Origin: an uncultured bacterium
GTDB lineage: Bacteria > Actinomycetota > Coriobacteriia > Coriobacteriales > Coriobacteriaceae
Length of the DNA: 64,000 nucleotides
Assembly: GCA_905214435.1 (NCBI GenBank)
Contig: CAJMMA010000005.1
Coordinates: 3,597 to 67,596, forward strand
Reading direction: 5' to 3'
Below are positions 55,883 through 64,000 of the stretch, piece by piece; the first letter of the stretch is position 1, and every line of letters begins with the position of its first letter. Below the pieces are notes generated by a model that worked only from the letters and a program-made list of their open reading frames with translations, searched no databases and had not been told where the DNA came from. Made by a program: the position numbers and the translations under genes.

Positions 55883-57067
55883 TTACAGATGGACATCGGG
55901 ATCGAGCATTTGAGCGCTCACGCGCATGGATGACGCCAGGTTTTGGAACGTTTCCAGACGCAGGCTATCGATCTGCCCGGCGTCCTCGGCCTCGCGAACG
56001 GCGCAGCCCGGCTCATGGGTATGCGTGCAATCGCCAAACCGGCACGCGCGCGATGCCTCGACAATCTCGGGGAAAGCGCGCGCCAGACCCCGCTCGTGAC
56101 CCACGAGCGGCAGGCTGCGCAGGCCCGGGGCATCGGCGATCACGCCGGCGTCGCCCGGCAGTGCCACCATCACGCGCGCGACGGTAGTGTGACGGCCCTG
56201 ATCGTCGCGTTCGCGCACACCGCCGGTCGCCAACGTATCGTGGCCCAGCAGCGCATTGAGCAGCGTCGACTTGCCGGCACCCGACTCGCCCAGAATCATG
56301 GCGCAGCTCCCGGCGGGCACGCAGGCACGGACCTCGTCCAGGCCGCGGCCCTCGGCAGAGGACGTCACGATCACACGCACGTCCGGACCCACCAGGCGGC
56401 GCGCGCGGTCCAGATCGCGCTCGAGCTCCTCGGCATCGCAGCGATCAGCTTTGGTGAGTACCACCACCGGCTCGGCATCGCAGTCGAGCGCCAACACCAG
56501 CGAGCGCGCCACGCGGTCGAGCAGCACCTCACCGGCACCGAGCGCCTGCACGATTAGCACGCTATCCACGTTGGAGCAGAGCACCTGGCGCTCTCCGCGG
56601 GCACGGCCGCGCCAACGCTCAAAGCTCGTACGGCGCGGCAGCACGCATTCAATCACGCCCATATCGTGCCCGGGAGCGCGGCGCACCGCCACACGATCGC
56701 CCACGGCAGGCAGCAGGACCTCGTCCCCACCGCGCGACTTGGCAAATCCCACGGCATGCTCGGCGCGGAAGGTATCGTCGGCAGTCGCCACCAGCGGAAA
56801 CCCACGATCCAAGCGCACCACGGCGCCAAGTTGCATCTGCTCGGGCTCCTCGGCATGTGCGCAGAAATCATCAAAGGCAGCCTGCTGAGCTTCATCGACC
56901 GGCAGGTCATCAAACGCCGGAACATCCTGCAGCGCGTCAAGCCCCGGTACACTCGCCAGCAACTCCTCAGCAGATGCAGGGGGTTCGGTCGCGAGCTTCC
57001 GACGACGATCGCGCTTAGCCCGCGCCCCCGTCGTCTTTTTCTTCGCTTTAGCCTTAGCCTTGCCCAC
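55883..57067 (-). CDS. rsgA: Ribosome small-subunit biogenesis GTPase RsgA
   Basis: The 394-residue circularly permuted GTPase helps 30S maturation. It shows a TKAD G4 motif (VVLTKADRCD), P-loop GESGAGKSTLLNALLG, switch region GRHTTVARVM, DAPG G3 motif, and the zinc-binding CRFGDCTHTHEPGC. An N-terminal extension of about 85 residues precedes the OB-fold: Lys/Arg-rich for the first 25 (GKAKAKAKKKTTGARAKRDR), then acidic. The GTG at 57067 follows GGAGG with good spacing; longer starts read through a hydrophobic stretch with no ribosome site. Confidence 0.93.
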   Translation of the reverse strand: MGKAKAKAKKKTTGARAKRDRRRKLATEPPASAEELLASVPGLDALQDVPAFDDLPVDEAQQAAFDDFCAHAEEPEQMQLGAVVRLDRGFPLVATADDTFRAEHAVGFAKSRGGDEVLLPAVGDRVAVRRAPGHDMGVIECVLPRRTSFERWRGRARGERQVLCSNVDSVLIVQALGAGEVLLDRVARSLVLALDCDAEPVVVLTKADRCDAEELERDLDRARRLVGPDVRVIVTSSAEGRGLDEVRACVPAGSCAMILGESGAGKSTLLNALLGHDTLATGGVRERDDQGRHTTVARVMVALPGDAGVIADAPGLRSLPLVGHERGLARAFPEIVEASRACRFGDCTHTHEPGCAVREAEDAGQIDSLRLETFQNLASSMRVSAQMLDPDVHL

Positions 57068-57114
57068 AGATGCCTCCCAGCACAAAACCACACAACTGAG
57101 CAGGTATTTTACCC

Positions 57115-57152
57115 ACAAAAAAGAGTCGGCCGAGCAAATGCTCGACCGACTC
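57115..57152 (-). terminator. Terminator hairpin before rsgA
   Basis: On the minus strand GAGTCGGTCGAGC and GCTCGGCCGACTC pair with one mismatch and are followed by TTTTTT. It terminates transcription coming from the P-type ATPase gene. Confidence 0.9.
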
Positions 57153-57205
57153 ACACACTTTCCCTCAGCCCTTTATCATCCGCGCGGGAGAAAAGCCAGC
57201 AAGGA

Positions 57206-57302
57206 TACCGCAGGGCCCGCCCCGGAAGCCCTTTCTCCCGAACGATCCCGCAGCGCGAAGCGCGAGGACCAGTGAGGGAGAAAGGGCGTGGGGTGGGCCC
57301 GG
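57206..57302. repeat. Third long palindrome with CCGCA/GGAC borders
   Basis: GGGCCCGCCCC (57211-57221) pairs with GGGGTGGGCCC (57288-57298) with one wobble, and GCCCTTTCTCCC (57226-57237) with GGGAGAAAGGGC (57274-57285). The inner loop has CCGCA-GCGCG-AA-GCGCG-AGGAC. The outer borders are CCGCA on the left and GGAC on the right, as in the elements at 1791 and 4378, but the core differs. It lies just past the stop of the P-type ATPase gene. Confidence 0.8.
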
Positions 57303-57311
57303 ACGAGTACG

Positions 57312-59993
57312 TTACTCTTTCTCCACGGCGCGCATGATCGCCTTGTAGATCTCCATCAGCGGGATGATCAGGAAGGCCAGGCCCAGGGCAGCGACAACGC
57401 CCTTGAGCTCAAGCGTCACGGGGCCAAAGAACATCTCGGCAAGCGTCGGCTGCACGGTCACGATCACCGTCAGCACCAGTGCCAGCGCGGCGGAAGCCCA
57501 CAGCCACTTGTTCTGCTTCTTCATGGTGAACAGCGACGCACGACGGCTGCGCATATTGAAGCAGTGGAAAATCTCGACCATGTTGAGCGTGATGAACGCC
57601 ATCATCACGCCTTCCTCGTCGGCATTGCCGGCGATCATATCGGCGATGTGGATGTAGCCCATGTCAAAGTACACGCCCACAAAGAAGCTCGCCAGCACCA
57701 GCGCGGTGATGATTAGGCCCTGGACCACGCAGTCCAGACCCATATGTCCGGCAAAGACACCGTCCTTGGCGTTGCGCGGCTTGCGCTTCATGATGTCGCC
57801 CTCGGCATCCTCCATGCCCAGCGCGAGCGCGGGGAAGCAGTCGGTGACCAGGTTCACCCACAGCAGCTGCACCGGCTGGAAGATGGTAAAGCCGATGAGC
57901 GTGGCGATAAACACCGAGAACACCTCGGCAAGGTTGGCCGAAAGCAGGAACTGGATGACCTTGCGGATGTTGTCGTAGATGCGACGACCCTCTTCGCAGG
58001 CGCCGATGATGGTAGCGAAGTTGTCATCGGCAAGTACCATGTCGGCGACGTTCTTGGTGACGTCGGTACCGGTGATGCCCATACCAACGCCAATGTCGGC
58101 GCGCTTGATGGACGGGGCGTCGTTGACGCCGTCGCCCGTCATGGCCACGATCTGGTCGCGCGACTTCCAGGCCTCGACGATGCGTGTCTTGTGCTCGGGC
58201 TGGACGCGGGCGTACACGCCGTAGTCCTCGATGTGCGCGTCGAGTTCCTCGTCGCTCATGCGATCGAGGTCGGCACCGGTGATGGCCTGGCTGCGATCGG
58301 CGACGATGCCCAGCTGCTTGGCGATGGCCACGGCGGTGTCGATGTGGTCGCCCGTGATCATGACGGTGCGGATACCGGCGTCGTGCGCCTCGTGGATAGC
58401 GTCGGCCACCTCGGGACGGACCGGGTCGATCATGCCGGACAGGCCACAGAAGACCAGGTCATGCTCGAGCGCAGCGGGGCTGCAGTCGTCGGGAACCTCG
58501 GTGTAGGTGCGGCTTGCCAGCGCCAGTACGCGCAGGGCCTCGTCGGCCATGGCCTTGTTGGCCGCCACGAGCTCGGCGCGGCGCTCCTCGGTCAGGGGGA
58601 CGACCTTATCGCCCTCGTAGATATGGGTGCACAGGCCGATCACCACGTCGGGCGCACCCTTGGTGTACTGCTCGTACTCGCCATCCAGGGTCTCGACGAC
58701 CACGGACATCATCTTGCGGCCCGAGTCAAACGGGGCCTCGCCCACGCGCGGATGCTCGGCAGTCAGGCCAGTGAGGCCCGCCTTGCCGGCGTCGTTGACG
58801 AGCGCGCACTCAGTCGGCTCGCCCACGGCCTCGCCCAGCTCCTCGTCCCACTGAGCATCGGAGCACAGCGCCATGCCGGCCAGGAACTTCTCCTTGGGCG
58901 CAGCGAGCTCGTGCTTGACGACGGTCATCTTGTTCTGGGTAAGGGTACCGGTCTTGTCGGAGCAGATGGTCTGCGTGCAGCCAAGGGTCTCGACGGCAGA
59001 GAGCTTGCGGATAATCGCCTGGCGCTTGGCCATCTTGGTCACGCCGAGCGAAAGGACGATGGTCACGACGGCGACCAGGCCCTCGGGAATGGCGGCGACG
59101 GCAAGCGAGACGGCGACCATAAAGGTGTCGAGCAGGGCAGTCGGGTCGGTGAGGACATTGCCCACGCCGTGGCGGAGGATGTCAACGCCAAAGATCACGA
59201 CGCAGATGACGATCACCATAATGGTAAGGATGCGGCTGAGCTCGGCGAGCTTCACCTGCAACGGCGTGAGCTCCTCCTTGGCCTCGGCCAGGGCGCCGGC
59301 GATCTTACCCATCTCGGTGTTCATGCCGGTGCCGACCACGACGGCGCGGCCACGGCCGTATACCACGGTGGAACCCATGTAGCACATGTTCTTGCGGTCG
59401 CCGAGCGGCACGTCATCGGTGCCCGCGGCAAGCTCGATCACGTTGGCGTGCTTCTCTACGGGCACGGACTCGCCGGTGAGCGCGGCCTCTTCGATCTTCA
59501 TCGTGGCGCTCTCGAGCACGCGGCAGTCGGCCGGGACGGAGTCGCCCGCCTCGAGCATGATCACGTCGCCGGGCACGAGCTCGGCGCTCGGCAGGTGCAC
59601 GAGCTTGCCGTCGCGCAGCACCTTGGACTGCGCCGCACTCATCTCCTGCAGGGCCTCGAGGGCCTCCTCGCTCTTGGCTTCCTGGACCACGCCCAGCACC
59701 GAGTTGACGATAACGACGAACATGATGATGGCAACATCGGCAAAGTCGGGCTCGCCCTTGACCATGCCCGTGAGCGCACTGATGACGGCGGCAACGATCA
59801 GCATGATGACCATGGGGTCGGCCATCTGCTCAAAGAAACGCTTCCACAGCGGCGTCTTCTCGGCTTCCTCGAGCTTGTTAGGGCCTGTCTTGGCAAGGCG
59901 CGAAGACGCCTCGTCGTTGCTCAGGCCGAGGTTCTCATCGACACCTTGGTCGCTGAGCACCTCCGCCGCGGCGGACAGGTATTCCTTTTGCAT
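57312..59993 (-). CDS. Calcium-translocating P-type ATPase (P2A/PMCA-like)
   Basis: The 893-residue ion pump has the cation-ATPase N-terminal domain, actuator loop with ALTGESVPV, helix 4 with AAIPEGL, the phosphorylation site SDKTGTLTQN, the nucleotide-binding KGAPD, hinge TGDGVNDAP, and the C-terminal six-helix set (FQPVQLLWVNLVTD). The PEGL motif with NLVTD in helix 6 fits Ca2+ ATPases of SERCA/PMCA type that export Ca2+ from the cytosol. It is monocistronic, ended by a long palindrome. Confidence 0.93.
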   Translation of the reverse strand: MQKEYLSAAAEVLSDQGVDENLGLSNDEASSRLAKTGPNKLEEAEKTPLWKRFFEQMADPMVIMLIVAAVISALTGMVKGEPDFADVAIIMFVVIVNSVLGVVQEAKSEEALEALQEMSAAQSKVLRDGKLVHLPSAELVPGDVIMLEAGDSVPADCRVLESATMKIEEAALTGESVPVEKHANVIELAAGTDDVPLGDRKNMCYMGSTVVYGRGRAVVVGTGMNTEMGKIAGALAEAKEELTPLQVKLAELSRILTIMVIVICVVIFGVDILRHGVGNVLTDPTALLDTFMVAVSLAVAAIPEGLVAVVTIVLSLGVTKMAKRQAIIRKLSAVETLGCTQTICSDKTGTLTQNKMTVVKHELAAPKEKFLAGMALCSDAQWDEELGEAVGEPTECALVNDAGKAGLTGLTAEHPRVGEAPFDSGRKMMSVVVETLDGEYEQYTKGAPDVVIGLCTHIYEGDKVVPLTEERRAELVAANKAMADEALRVLALASRTYTEVPDDCSPAALEHDLVFCGLSGMIDPVRPEVADAIHEAHDAGIRTVMITGDHIDTAVAIAKQLGIVADRSQAITGADLDRMSDEELDAHIEDYGVYARVQPEHKTRIVEAWKSRDQIVAMTGDGVNDAPSIKRADIGVGMGITGTDVTKNVADMVLADDNFATIIGACEEGRRIYDNIRKVIQFLLSANLAEVFSVFIATLIGFTIFQPVQLLWVNLVTDCFPALALGMEDAEGDIMKRKPRNAKDGVFAGHMGLDCVVQGLIITALVLASFFVGVYFDMGYIHIADMIAGNADEEGVMMAFITLNMVEIFHCFNMRSRRASLFTMKKQNKWLWASAALALVLTVIVTVQPTLAEMFFGPVTLELKGVVAALGLAFLIIPLMEIYKAIMRAVEKE

Positions 59994-60343
59994 ATAGAGT
60001 CCCCTCCTGGGATTCGGGCCACTCAGCAGATTGATGCCCGATCATAATTCCCAGGAGAAGGGCAAGGGCTCATCAAGGCTGCCGTGCTGAGCGGCAGTTG
60101 ATAGTGGAGCTATGGTACCCCAAAGCGACGCGTCTAGCCAAAACAATCGGTTTGGAAATATGGTCCGCACGCAACGGTGCAGACCGTGTGATGCTCAACA
60201 TTGGTAAAACGTTTTTTCTTCGGCACATCGCCAAACTGACATATCGCCCAGATAGCAGCGGTTGGAGTGGTTGGTAAAGATTTTCCATATACCGTTTTTC
60301 CCGCAAAAAATGAACTTCCATTTCGGCATACGGTCGTTTTTTT
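59994..60343. other. Intergenic region between Ca-ATPase and pyk, no gene seen
   Basis: The divergent gap is AT-richer than its surroundings. It holds the leader of the leftward ATPase (near 60005-60060, with CCCAGGAG echoes) and upstream sequence of pyk with repeated short motifs (ACCGTTTTTCCCGC, ACGGTCGTTTTTTT). A 100-codon frame across it has no protein-like features and is not called. Confidence 0.5.
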
Positions 60344-60372
60344 GGGGTATTCGGTCGGCATTTCGTTATAAT
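60344..60372 (+). promoter_or_regulatory. Probable pyk promoter
   Basis: TATAAT at 60367-60372 is a perfect -10 hexamer, 63 bases before the pyk start. A -35 is weak (TTGGGG at 60342 with long spacing). The leader between promoter and GGAGG site is short, so no riboswitch is expected. Confidence 0.55.
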
Positions 60373-60435
60373 CATCTCGGTTTTATTTCTTATGGTTTAT
60401 CTATCAGCGCAAGACGATGTCAGATGGAGGTCTGA

Positions 60436-61896
60436 ATGTACAAGCGCACTAAGATTGTATGCACCATGGGTCCCGCCTGCGATAGCGACGAGACCATCCG
60501 CGAGATGATCAAGGCGGGCATGAACGTCGCCCGTTTTAACTTCTCGCACGGCTCCTACGACGAGCACCACGGTCGCATCGAGCGCGTCCGCCGTATTTCC
60601 AAGGAGCTCGGTCTGCCTGTCGGCATCCTGCTCGACACCAAGGGCCCCGAGGTCCGCACCGGCCTTCTGGTCGACGGCAAGAAGGTTGCCGTCAAGACCG
60701 GCGATAAGATCGTCGTCACCGCTCAGCCTACGTCCGAGGATTTCCACGGCACCGCTGAGCACATCTCCCTCGACTACCTGGCTCTGCCCTCCGAGGTCGA
60801 GAAGGGCTCCCTCATCCTGATCGATGACGGCCTGGTTGCCCTCGAGGTCGAGTCCGTCGACGGCCAGGACATGACCTGCGTCGTCAAGAATGACGGCCTG
60901 ATCGGCGAGCGCAAGGGCGTCAACATGCCCAACGTCAACATCTCGCTGCCCGCCATCACCGAGCGCGATCGTCAGGACATCCTCTTTGGCCTGACCGAGA
61001 ACATCGACTACATCGCCGCTTCCTTCATCCGTGACGGCGAGTCCGTCCGTGGCATCCGCAAGCTTTGCCGCGAGAACGGCGGCGAGCACGTGACGATCTT
61101 CCCGAAGATCGAGTGCGCCCTGGGCGTCGAGAACTTCGACGAGATCCTCGAGGCTTCCGACGGCATCATGGTCGCCCGTGGCGACCTGGGCATCGAGATC
61201 AAGCCCGAGCTCGTTCCCCACATCCAGAAGGAGATCATCGCCAAGTGCAACGCGGCCTACAAGCCCGTCATCACTGCTACGCAGATGCTCGACTCCATGC
61301 AGCAGAACCCGCGCCCGACGCGCGCCGAGGTTGCCGACGTTGCTAACGCCATCTACGACGGCACCGACGCCGTTATGCTCTCTGGCGAGTCCGCTGCCGG
61401 TAAGTACCCGGTCGAGGCCGTCAAGATGCAGGCCAGCATCGCTCTCGAGACCGAAAAGTACCTCCCGGCCCACGCTCCGCTCGAGGTTCCGGCCGACGCT
61501 CACGGCACCCGCGTCGTCAACAACGTTGTGGGTATGTCCGCTGTGAACATGGCCACCACCGTTGGCGCCAAGTGCATCACCGTGCCGACGACCACCGGTC
61601 GTACCGCACGCCTGATCTCGCACTTCCGTCCCAACATGCCGATCTGCGCGTTCTCCCGCCACGAGTGGGCCGTCCAGCAGATGATCATGTACTGGGGCGT
61701 TATCCCGCACCAGGCCGAGATTACCCAGGGCACCGTCAACGGCACGATCGTCAAGGCGATCGAGACCGCTAAGGAGCTCGGCTACGTCGAGGCCGGCGAT
61801 CTGACCGTCGCTACCGCCGGCGATCCCCGCATGAGTGTTCAGCTCGAGGACAAGGTCTCCTCGACCAACGTCGCTTACGTCGCTCAGGTGCGCTAA
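60436..61896 (+). CDS. pyk: Pyruvate kinase
   Basis: The 486-residue glycolytic enzyme converts PEP and ADP to pyruvate and ATP. Domain markers: RTKIVCTMGPAC (N-terminal), MNVARFNFSHG, LDTKGPEVRTG, the active-site IFPKIECALGVENFDEIL and MVARGDLGIEI, ITATQMLDSM, and the C-terminal allosteric domain. GGAGG precedes the ATG. Codon choice is strongly biased towards C-ending codons, as for a highly expressed gene. It and ppc compete for PEP. Confidence 0.98.
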   Translation: MYKRTKIVCTMGPACDSDETIREMIKAGMNVARFNFSHGSYDEHHGRIERVRRISKELGLPVGILLDTKGPEVRTGLLVDGKKVAVKTGDKIVVTAQPTSEDFHGTAEHISLDYLALPSEVEKGSLILIDDGLVALEVESVDGQDMTCVVKNDGLIGERKGVNMPNVNISLPAITERDRQDILFGLTENIDYIAASFIRDGESVRGIRKLCRENGGEHVTIFPKIECALGVENFDEILEASDGIMVARGDLGIEIKPELVPHIQKEIIAKCNAAYKPVITATQMLDSMQQNPRPTRAEVADVANAIYDGTDAVMLSGESAAGKYPVEAVKMQASIALETEKYLPAHAPLEVPADAHGTRVVNNVVGMSAVNMATTVGAKCITVPTTTGRTARLISHFRPNMPICAFSRHEWAVQQMIMYWGVIPHQAEITQGTVNGTIVKAIETAKELGYVEAGDLTVATAGDPRMSVQLEDKVSSTNVAYVAQVR

Positions 61897-61924
61897 ATCG
61901 CACTTGCAAGCACGCTTGCATTGC

Positions 61925-61961
61925 AAAAGGGCCCGGAAGGCTTTGCCTTCCGGGCCCTTTT
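61925..61961 (+). terminator. Rho-independent terminator of pyk
   Basis: AAAAGGGCCCGGAAGGC-TTT-GCCTTCCGGGCCCTTTT, a 17-bp stem with a following T run, 28 bp past the stop. Confidence 0.97.
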
Positions 61962-61991
61962 TAGACCTTCTTCGTATGCCGCATCATCGAT

Positions 61992-62102
61992 TTGTGTTCA
62001 GTCGCAAGCCTCTCCGATGCCGAGCGCACCACCGAAGACGCCCTGCGACGGGAGCCGTTGGTCAATTGGAATGAACTGTTCACCGTTAAGCCGGCCGGCT
62101 AG
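61992..62102 (+). pseudogene. Possible coding remnant or very small gene (36 codons)
   Basis: In the frame from TTG at 61992 to TAG at 62102 the sequence reads protein-like (for example DAERTTEDALRREPLVNW and NELFTVKPAG) with high GC at third positions, matching the neighbours. There is no convincing ribosome site, and the pyk terminator lies 30 bp upstream. It may be the 3' end of a decayed gene. Its last four bases overlap the stop of the convergent gene. Confidence 0.35.
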
Positions 62103-62947
62103 CAGCTAGCGATCAGGGGGACTGCGGGAACGTCAGAAGCAGCAACGCGAGCCGCAAATCCCGCCTCGGTCAGCTCGATGACCTCGGTAAACGTTGCATC
62201 GAAAAACTCCTCGGTTAGCAGGCGATACGGCGGATGATCGGGCTCGCCGGGGTTTTCGCGTACAATCTCGTGCATGACGCCGATAGTCTTGAGCACATAT
62301 TCTTTATGGATGGGATACTGCCCAAAACGCGTCGCAGCGGTATAGAGGCGATCGGTCGCACGCGGAATGGAAACGATGCCCAGCGTCTTGCCAAACCAGT
62401 CAAAATCGCCCTGCTTTTTAATGCGGAATTCCTCGCACGGCTTGCCGCCGTGTGCTTCCAGATACTGGTTCACACGCGTGTTCCATACCGTGTCGGCCAC
62501 CAGATGCGACCAGACGCCCAGCGTTAAATCGAGCAGCGACTGCGCCACATCTTCGGACGCAAGCGAGAACTCACAGGCGCCGGGACCGACAACCGGCTCG
62601 GCATCCCTGTAGCGCTGAGGATAGTGCACGCGGTTCAGTCGCTCGCGCTCCTCGACAATCGAGGTAGCCTCAGCAGGTTCGCCCGCGGGTGCGCCTTTAA
62701 GCAGCGGCGCCACATAGGTATCCCAGAACTCGTGCTCGCGCGGCTTAGGGATAGGCTCGGGCTTTGCAAAGTGCGTAATGCGATACGGAATGGGATCGGC
62801 GATGCCAGGGACCATATAGCCCACGAAGATATCCGGAATCACGCAGCCAAACAAAAAGGCATTGCGGTCGCGCACGCTATCGGCAAGCACGCTAGCACGT
62901 GCCAGCAAGCGCTCCGTTTGAGCGATATGAATGTTCCAGCTTGGCAT
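62099..62947 (-). CDS. Zinc-dependent phospholipase C-like protein
   Basis: The 282-residue protein begins PSWNIHIAQTERLLAR and contains CVIPDIF and LGVWSHLVADTVWNTRVNQYL, a pattern of His and Asp residues typical of the zinc-dependent phospholipase C/S1-nuclease-like hydrolases in Firmicutes and actinobacteria. It lacks a signal peptide, so a cytosolic role is likely and the substrate is unknown. The ATG at 62947 has GGGGGTGG before it. Confidence 0.78.
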   Translation of the reverse strand: MPSWNIHIAQTERLLARASVLADSVRDRNAFLFGCVIPDIFVGYMVPGIADPIPYRITHFAKPEPIPKPREHEFWDTYVAPLLKGAPAGEPAEATSIVEERERLNRVHYPQRYRDAEPVVGPGACEFSLASEDVAQSLLDLTLGVWSHLVADTVWNTRVNQYLEAHGGKPCEEFRIKKQGDFDWFGKTLGIVSIPRATDRLYTAATRFGQYPIHKEYVLKTIGVMHEIVRENPGEPDHPPYRLLTEEFFDATFTEVIELTEAGFAARVAASDVPAVPLIASC

Positions 62948-63025
62948 AGCCACCCCCATAAAACCTGGTTAACTATACCATCACGGCAGAGTCGCACAGG
63001 CGGCCATACATACCCTACGCAGCAA

Positions 63026-63793
63026 CTATTCCGCGGCGGCGCTCTCGGTTCCATACGATGGCACGGACGCCTCGACCACGTGATGATATCGGTCGATATA
63101 GATGGCGCGGGCACCCAGGCGTCGTACCAAATCCTGATGGTGTGTGCTCATTAAGACCGTCTTGCCGGCAGCAACATAAGCCAGCAAAAAGCTGACCACG
63201 ATGTCGCACGAATCCTCATCGAGTCCGTTGGTAGGCTCGTCGAGCACCAGGATATCGGGGTTCATCGACACGACGGCCGCCAGCCCCACACGCTTTTTTT
63301 GCCCGCCCGATAGCTGATAGGGAGAGGCATCGGCCAGGTCGGCAACCTGGAACAGCTCCATGGCATCGCGAACGCGGCACTTGAGCTCGTCTGTCGACAG
63401 CCCCATTTGAGCCGGACCAAACGCGACCTCCTCGCCTACCGTGGCGCAAAACAGCTGGGCATCGGCATTTTGAAACACGAAGCCTACGCGCTGGTGAAAG
63501 CGCTGGGAAGCCACGGAATCCTTTAGAAATGTTGCATCGATCACGTGCCCGTCAAACAGGTATGCCCCTGCGTCCGCGAGTTCAAGACCGTTAATAAGGC
63601 GCATGATCGTCGTCTTGCCGCAGCCATTCGGGCCAAGCAGGGCAACGAGCTCGCCACGATCGACCTGCAGCGACACACCATCGACAACCGTATGCCCCGC
63701 ATAGGAAAACACCACGTCGCGTAGCTCGATGAGCGGCGCGACCTCGGCGCCCGCACCGTTCGTGCCCGCCGCATTATTCATATCAATCGTCAA
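63026..63793 (-). CDS. ECF/Cbi-type ABC transporter ATPase (CbiO/EcfA)
   Basis: The 255-residue ATPase has Walker A GPNGCGKTTIMRLINGLE, Q-loop VFQNADAQLFCATVGEEVAFGP (diagnostic of energy-coupling-factor ATPases), signature LSGGQKKR and Walker B ILVLDEPTNGLD. It follows the T-component gene by 43 bp, so it is part of a metal (Co/Ni) or vitamin ECF system. The frame begins at TTG with AAGGG seven bases before it; an ATG four codons later (63781) is the alternative. Nickel uptake would suit the lar genes, but this cannot be decided here. Confidence 0.92.
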   Translation of the reverse strand: MTIDMNNAAGTNGAGAEVAPLIELRDVVFSYAGHTVVDGVSLQVDRGELVALLGPNGCGKTTIMRLINGLELADAGAYLFDGHVIDATFLKDSVASQRFHQRVGFVFQNADAQLFCATVGEEVAFGPAQMGLSTDELKCRVRDAMELFQVADLADASPYQLSGGQKKRVGLAAVVSMNPDILVLDEPTNGLDEDSCDIVVSFLLAYVAAGKTVLMSTHHQDLVRRLGARAIYIDRYHHVVEASVPSYGTESAAAE

Positions 63794-63836
63794 AACGTCG
63801 CCCTTCCCTATTCACATCAACAGCCCGCCGTCCGCA

Positions 63837-64000
63837 CTACAGCACAGCGCACAGCACCGCAAACAGCGCCACGGCGACCGCATAAACCGCATCGCGCCAG
63901 CTCAGTCCGCTCCGTGCGGGCGCCGGATACGCACCGGCAAAGCCGCGGCAAAGCATAGCCTCGTCCATCGCGTGGCTGCATTCCATCGCCTTGATAAAGG
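63837..64000 (-). CDS. ECF/Cbi transporter T-component (CbiQ/EcfT), C-terminal part
   Basis: The frame runs off the right edge. The visible 54 residues (KAMECSHAMDEAMLCRGFAG, then SWRDAVYAVAVALFAVLC) match the end of CbiQ/EcfT proteins: the coupling helix with the M-x-x-RGF motif followed by the last membrane helix. It precedes the ATPase gene on the same strand. Confidence 0.85.
   Translation of the reverse strand, partial: FIKAMECSHAMDEAMLCRGFAGAYPAPARSGLSWRDAVYAVAVALFAVLCAVL

Noticed and set aside
57744..60047. A 767-codon frame antisense to the P-type ATPase
   Set aside because: Antisense shadow of a well-supported gene, with no domain-like features.
60073..60375. A 100-codon leftward frame upstream of pyk
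   Set aside because: It overlaps the probable pyk promoter, has atypical composition and no recognisable features.

Overview
The window is high-GC DNA (about 60% by eye) with dense, mostly leftward genes. It reads as a chromosome segment of a Gram-positive actinobacterial gut anaerobe. Protein-level resemblance suggests Coriobacteriia, most like Collinsella; this is inference, because no search was run. Supporting points are the LarABCD lactate-racemase genes, PEP carboxylase, paired YhgE/Pip proteins, a Gram-positive tad (Flp pilus) locus without a secretin, and an ECF-type metal/vitamin ABC transporter at the right edge.

Left part (1-18135): the end of larB, larC and a TetR regulator run rightward and converge on larA-larD. 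Then come ppc, hisS, an OFA-like MFS transporter, an M20 amidohydrolase, a DMT transporter and two back-to-back YhgE/Pip membrane proteins. Middle part (18604-30327): htpG, a GNAT enzyme, a CpsB/CpsD/CpsC tyrosine-kinase module without glycosyltransferases, a PhoR/PhoB-like pair with a lone pstB, and a VanS/VanR-like pair divergent from a D,D-carboxypeptidase. Next (30459-45295) is a translation-rich stretch: six tRNA genes (Ser-GCT, three Arg-ACG, Leu-CAG, Phe-GAA), a large unrecognised TPR protein, serS, proC, rlmH, an SPFH protein, tatD, rsmA, metG, rsmI and a GH5-like protein with a substituted catalytic residue. Right part (45419-64000): a toxin-antitoxin-like pair, a compact tad operon (cpaB-tadZ-tadA-tadB-tadC-flp-TadE-like genes-DUF192), rsgA, a Ca2+ P-type ATPase, pyk, a zinc-phospholipase-C-like protein and cbiO/ecfA plus the tail of cbiQ/ecfT.

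The most unusual content is intergenic. First, four 186-191 bp units sit beside tRNA genes (Arg twice, Leu, Phe). Each holds a displaced copy of the tRNA 3' end plus terminator (about 57-64 bp, starting in the T-loop) followed by a 122-132 bp GC-rich multi-hairpin element. Each element ends in an inverted copy of the T-arm of that same tRNA. Hairpin positions are kept between copies while sequences differ. This looks like a family of miniature tRNA-targeted elements. Second, long palindromes at transcription-unit ends share a nearly identical 67-69 bp core but have perfectly paired 29-bp outer arms of unrelated sequence, bordered by a split CCGCA/GGAC motif. Both families deserve a genome-wide count.
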